From contig JAKACF010000156.1 of the NCBI GenBank assembly GCA_021821585.1, positions 1-7,093 on the forward strand: 7,093 nucleotides of DNA, given 5' to 3'. Position 1 is the first letter of the stretch, and the number at the start of each line of letters is the position of its first letter. Source of the stretch: Actinomycetes bacterium (GTDB lineage: Bacteria > Actinomycetota > Acidimicrobiia > Acidimicrobiales > Bog-793). Below are positions 5,478-7,093 of the stretch, one piece after another. The translations under genes and the position numbers were made by a program. The notes below the pieces were generated by a model. That model worked only from the letters and a program-made list of their open reading frames with translations, had not been told where the DNA came from and did no database searches.

Positions 5478-6782
5478 GTGAGTCACGTTCGAGGTCTGAC
5501 CTGTCGTGAGTGCGGCCGCGCCTACGCGGCCGAGGCGCTGCACGCCTGCGAGTTCTGCTTCGGCCCGCTCGAGGTGAGCTACGACTACGACGAGATGGCC
5601 GCCGCCGTCTCGCGAGAGGCGATCGCGGCCGGCCCGCCGAACCTGTGGCGCTACCGGGACCTGCTCCCAGTCGGCGAGGGCGATCCCGTCAGCCTCGGTG
5701 CCGGTTTCACGCCCCTCGTGCGGGCCGACCGGCTGGCGGCCGAGCTCGGCCTCGGCGAGCTGTGGGTGAAGGACGACACGAGGAACCCGACCGGCTCGTT
5801 CAAGGACCGGGTCGTCTCGGTGGCCCTCACCAAGGCCCGCGAGCTCGGCTTCAAGGTGGCGGCGTGCGCCTCCACCGGCAACCTCGCCAACTCGGTCGCC
5901 GCCCATGCGGCGCGGGCCGGGCTCGCCTCGGTCGTCCTCGTCCCGAGCGACCTCGAGAAGGTGAAGGTGCTGACGACGGCCGTCTTCGGCGGCCAGCTGC
6001 TGGCGGTCGAGGGCAACTACGACGACGTCAACCGGCTCTGCGCCGAGCTGGCGAGCGACTACCCCGACTGGGCCTTCGTCAACGTCAACGTCCGCCCCTA
6101 CTACGCCGAGGGCTCGAAGACGCTCGCCTTCGAGGTGGCCGAGCAGCTCGGGTGGCGCCTCCCCGACCACGTGGTGGTCCCGGTGGCCTCCGGCAGCCAG
6201 CTCACCAAGATCGACAAGGGCTTCCGGGAGCTCGTCCGCCTCGGCCTCGTGGCGGCCCGGCAGGGCCACGAGGACGACCCGGCCGGCCCGGTCCGGGTCT
6301 CCGGGGCCCAGCCGGAGGGGTGCTCGCCGGTGGTCACGGCCTTCCGGGCCGGCGCCGACCACGTCCGGCCCGTCAGGCCCGACACCATCGCCAAGTCGCT
6401 CGCCATCGGCGACCCGGCCGACGGCTGGTACGCCCTCGAGGTGGTCCGCCGGACCGGCGGCGCCCTCGGGTCGGTGAGCGACGCCGAGGTGCTGGAGGCC
6501 ATCCGCCTGCTGGCGCGCACCGAGGGCATCTTCGCCGAGACGGCGGGCGGCGTCACCGTCGCCACCCTCGCCAAGCTCGCCCGCGAGGGCGTCGTCCGGG
6601 ACGACGAGCGGGTGGTCGTCTACGTGACCGGGAACGGGCTGAAGACCGTCGAGGCCTTCGGCGACACCGTCGCCCCGACCGCCACCATCCGCCCGCGCCT
6701 CGACGACGTGGCCGAGGCGCTCGGGCGGTCCGGCTTCCTCGGCGCACCGGGCGCCGACGACCACGAGAGAGAGGCGAGGTGA
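5478..6782 (+). CDS. metM: Threonine-synthase-like PLP enzyme, probable MetM (O-phosphohomoserine to homocysteine)
   Basis: This 434-residue fold-type II PLP enzyme is of the threonine synthase family. An N-terminal zinc ribbon has C9/C12 and C24/C27. NPTGSFKDR carries the expected PLP lysine K109; STGN follows at 132-135, a VASGSQ block at 236-241, and a C-terminal TGNGLKT. By homology alone it would be called thrC, acting on O-phosphohomoserine. Two context features argue for MetM, the Streptomyces enzyme that makes homocysteine from O-phosphohomoserine with a thiocarboxylated carrier protein: a SAM-I riboswitch directly upstream, and a MoaD/ThiS-like gene ending in Gly-Gly that overlaps its stop by GTGA. 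The GTG start follows AGGAGG. The PLP family is certain and the MetM assignment is inferred. A bifunctional or true threonine synthase remains possible; a second thrC elsewhere in the genome would favour MetM. Confidence 0.85.
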   Translation: MSHVRGLTCRECGRAYAAEALHACEFCFGPLEVSYDYDEMAAAVSREAIAAGPPNLWRYRDLLPVGEGDPVSLGAGFTPLVRADRLAAELGLGELWVKDDTRNPTGSFKDRVVSVALTKARELGFKVAACASTGNLANSVAAHAARAGLASVVLVPSDLEKVKVLTTAVFGGQLLAVEGNYDDVNRLCAELASDYPDWAFVNVNVRPYYAEGSKTLAFEVAEQLGWRLPDHVVVPVASGSQLTKIDKGFRELVRLGLVAARQGHEDDPAGPVRVSGAQPEGCSPVVTAFRAGADHVRPVRPDTIAKSLAIGDPADGWYALEVVRRTGGALGSVSDAEVLEAIRLLARTEGIFAETAGGVTVATLAKLAREGVVRDDERVVVYVTGNGLKTVEAFGDTVAPTATIRPRLDDVAEALGRSGFLGAPGADDHEREAR

Positions 6783-7054
6783 GCGTCACCGTCCGCGTCC
6801 CGTCCCAGCTCCGGACCCTCACCGGCGGCGCCGGCGAGCTGAGCGTCCCCGCCGGCACGGTCCGGCAGCTCATCAGCTCGGTGGAGGCCGATCATCCGGG
6901 CATCGAGGCGCGCCTGCTCGACGAGCAGGGCGGCCTCCGGCGCTTCGTCAACGTCTTCGTCGCCGAGGAGGACGTCCGCTACCTCGACGGGCTCGACACC
7001 AAGGTGGCCGACGGCGCCACGGTCTCCATCGTGCCGGCGGTCGCCGGCGGGTAG
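6779..7054 (+). CDS. metO: MoaD/ThiS-like sulfur-carrier protein, probable MetO
   Basis: This 91-residue beta-grasp protein has the features of a sulfur carrier: an opening strand VTVRVPSQLRTLTGG, the helix segment TVRQLISSVEADHPG (27-41), FVNVFVAEEDVRYLDGLDT (56-74), and a C-terminal strand VSIVPAVAGG ending exactly at Gly90-Gly91. Carriers of this kind are adenylated at the terminal glycine by an E1-like MoeB/MoeZ enzyme and then thiocarboxylated. The tail needs no proteolytic trimming to expose GG. The GTG at 6779 overlaps the metM stop (GTGA), and GAGAGG lies a few bases upstream, so synthesis is probably coupled to metM and under the same SAM switch. The tight link to metM rather than to molybdopterin, thiamine or cysM genes points to sulfur supply for homocysteine. 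A MoaD or CysO role is less likely. No activating enzyme is in the window. Confidence 0.88.
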   Translation: MSVTVRVPSQLRTLTGGAGELSVPAGTVRQLISSVEADHPGIEARLLDEQGGLRRFVNVFVAEEDVRYLDGLDTKVADGATVSIVPAVAGG

Positions 7055-7080
7055 CGGCGCACGGGAGCTCCCGCTCGCCG
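7055..7080 (+). terminator. Nested stem-loop directly after metO, candidate terminator
   Basis: CGGCG (7055-7059) pairs with CGCCG (7076-7080), and inside it lies the palindrome CGGGAGCTCCCG (7062-7073), separated by a two-by-two internal loop. The hairpin starts on the base after the stop codon. There is no U-tract, and the purine-rich GGAAGGGG at the window end could instead be the ribosome binding site of a further gene, so the operon may continue. Confidence 0.35.
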
Positions 7081-7093
7081 CGGGTGGAAGGGG

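Noticed and set aside
5361..6764. A 467-codon frame antisense to metM, and a shifted plus frame from 5510 in phase with metO
   Set aside because: Both are compositional shadows. The in-phase stretch before metO is Arg/Pro/Gly-rich, and homology begins only at the GTG at 6779.
5478..6782. Plain threonine synthase (thrC) annotation
   Set aside because: The fold is right, but SAM-I control and the overlapping sulfur-carrier gene fit homocysteine synthesis better. Kept as the main alternative, not excluded.

Overview
This is a very GC-rich, densely coding window that looks like an actinomycetote chromosome. The evidence is a DUF3263 + LytR_C gene pair, a GT81 glucosyl-3-phosphoglycerate synthase, an actinobacterial-type GT20 enzyme, frequent GTG starts, ATGA/GTGA gene overlaps and almost exclusive G/C in third codon positions. 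A deep-branching class such as Acidimicrobiia would fit, but the sequence alone does not settle the class. I see no mobile element, CRISPR array, tRNA or rRNA.

Layout. Positions 1-1124 (minus strand) hold a CcdA-type membrane thiol/disulfide transporter followed, through an ATGA overlap, by the N-terminal third or so of an amidase-signature enzyme cut by the window edge. A divergent intergenic region (1125-1259) separates these from a plus-strand set at 1260-2886: a small DUF3263 protein, a membrane-anchored LytR_C-domain protein and an OtsB-like trehalose-6-phosphate phosphatase. Convergent to this set, on the minus strand at 5276-3049, is a coupled pair: gpgS (glucosyl-3-phosphoglycerate synthase), then otsA (GT20 trehalose-6-phosphate synthase family). 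Two GC-rich hairpins sit between the convergent 3' ends. The middle of the window is therefore a compatible-solute/storage-sugar locus (trehalose plus glucosylglycerate or its polymer derivatives).

The most interesting part is 5362-7054 on the plus strand. A SAM-I (S-box) riboswitch aptamer lies directly before a PLP enzyme that would normally be annotated as threonine synthase. That gene overlaps (GTGA) a MoaD/ThiS-like small protein ending in Gly-Gly. A SAM sensor is hard to explain for threonine synthesis. It fits the MetM/MetO route known from Streptomyces, in which a threonine-synthase homologue replaces the phosphate of O-phosphohomoserine with sulfur carried as a thiocarboxylate on a sulfur-carrier protein, giving homocysteine. 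I therefore read this as a SAM-repressed homocysteine/methionine biosynthesis operon. The riboswitch appears to act at translation: its P1 stem runs straight into the Shine-Dalgarno sequence, and there is no room for a terminator.
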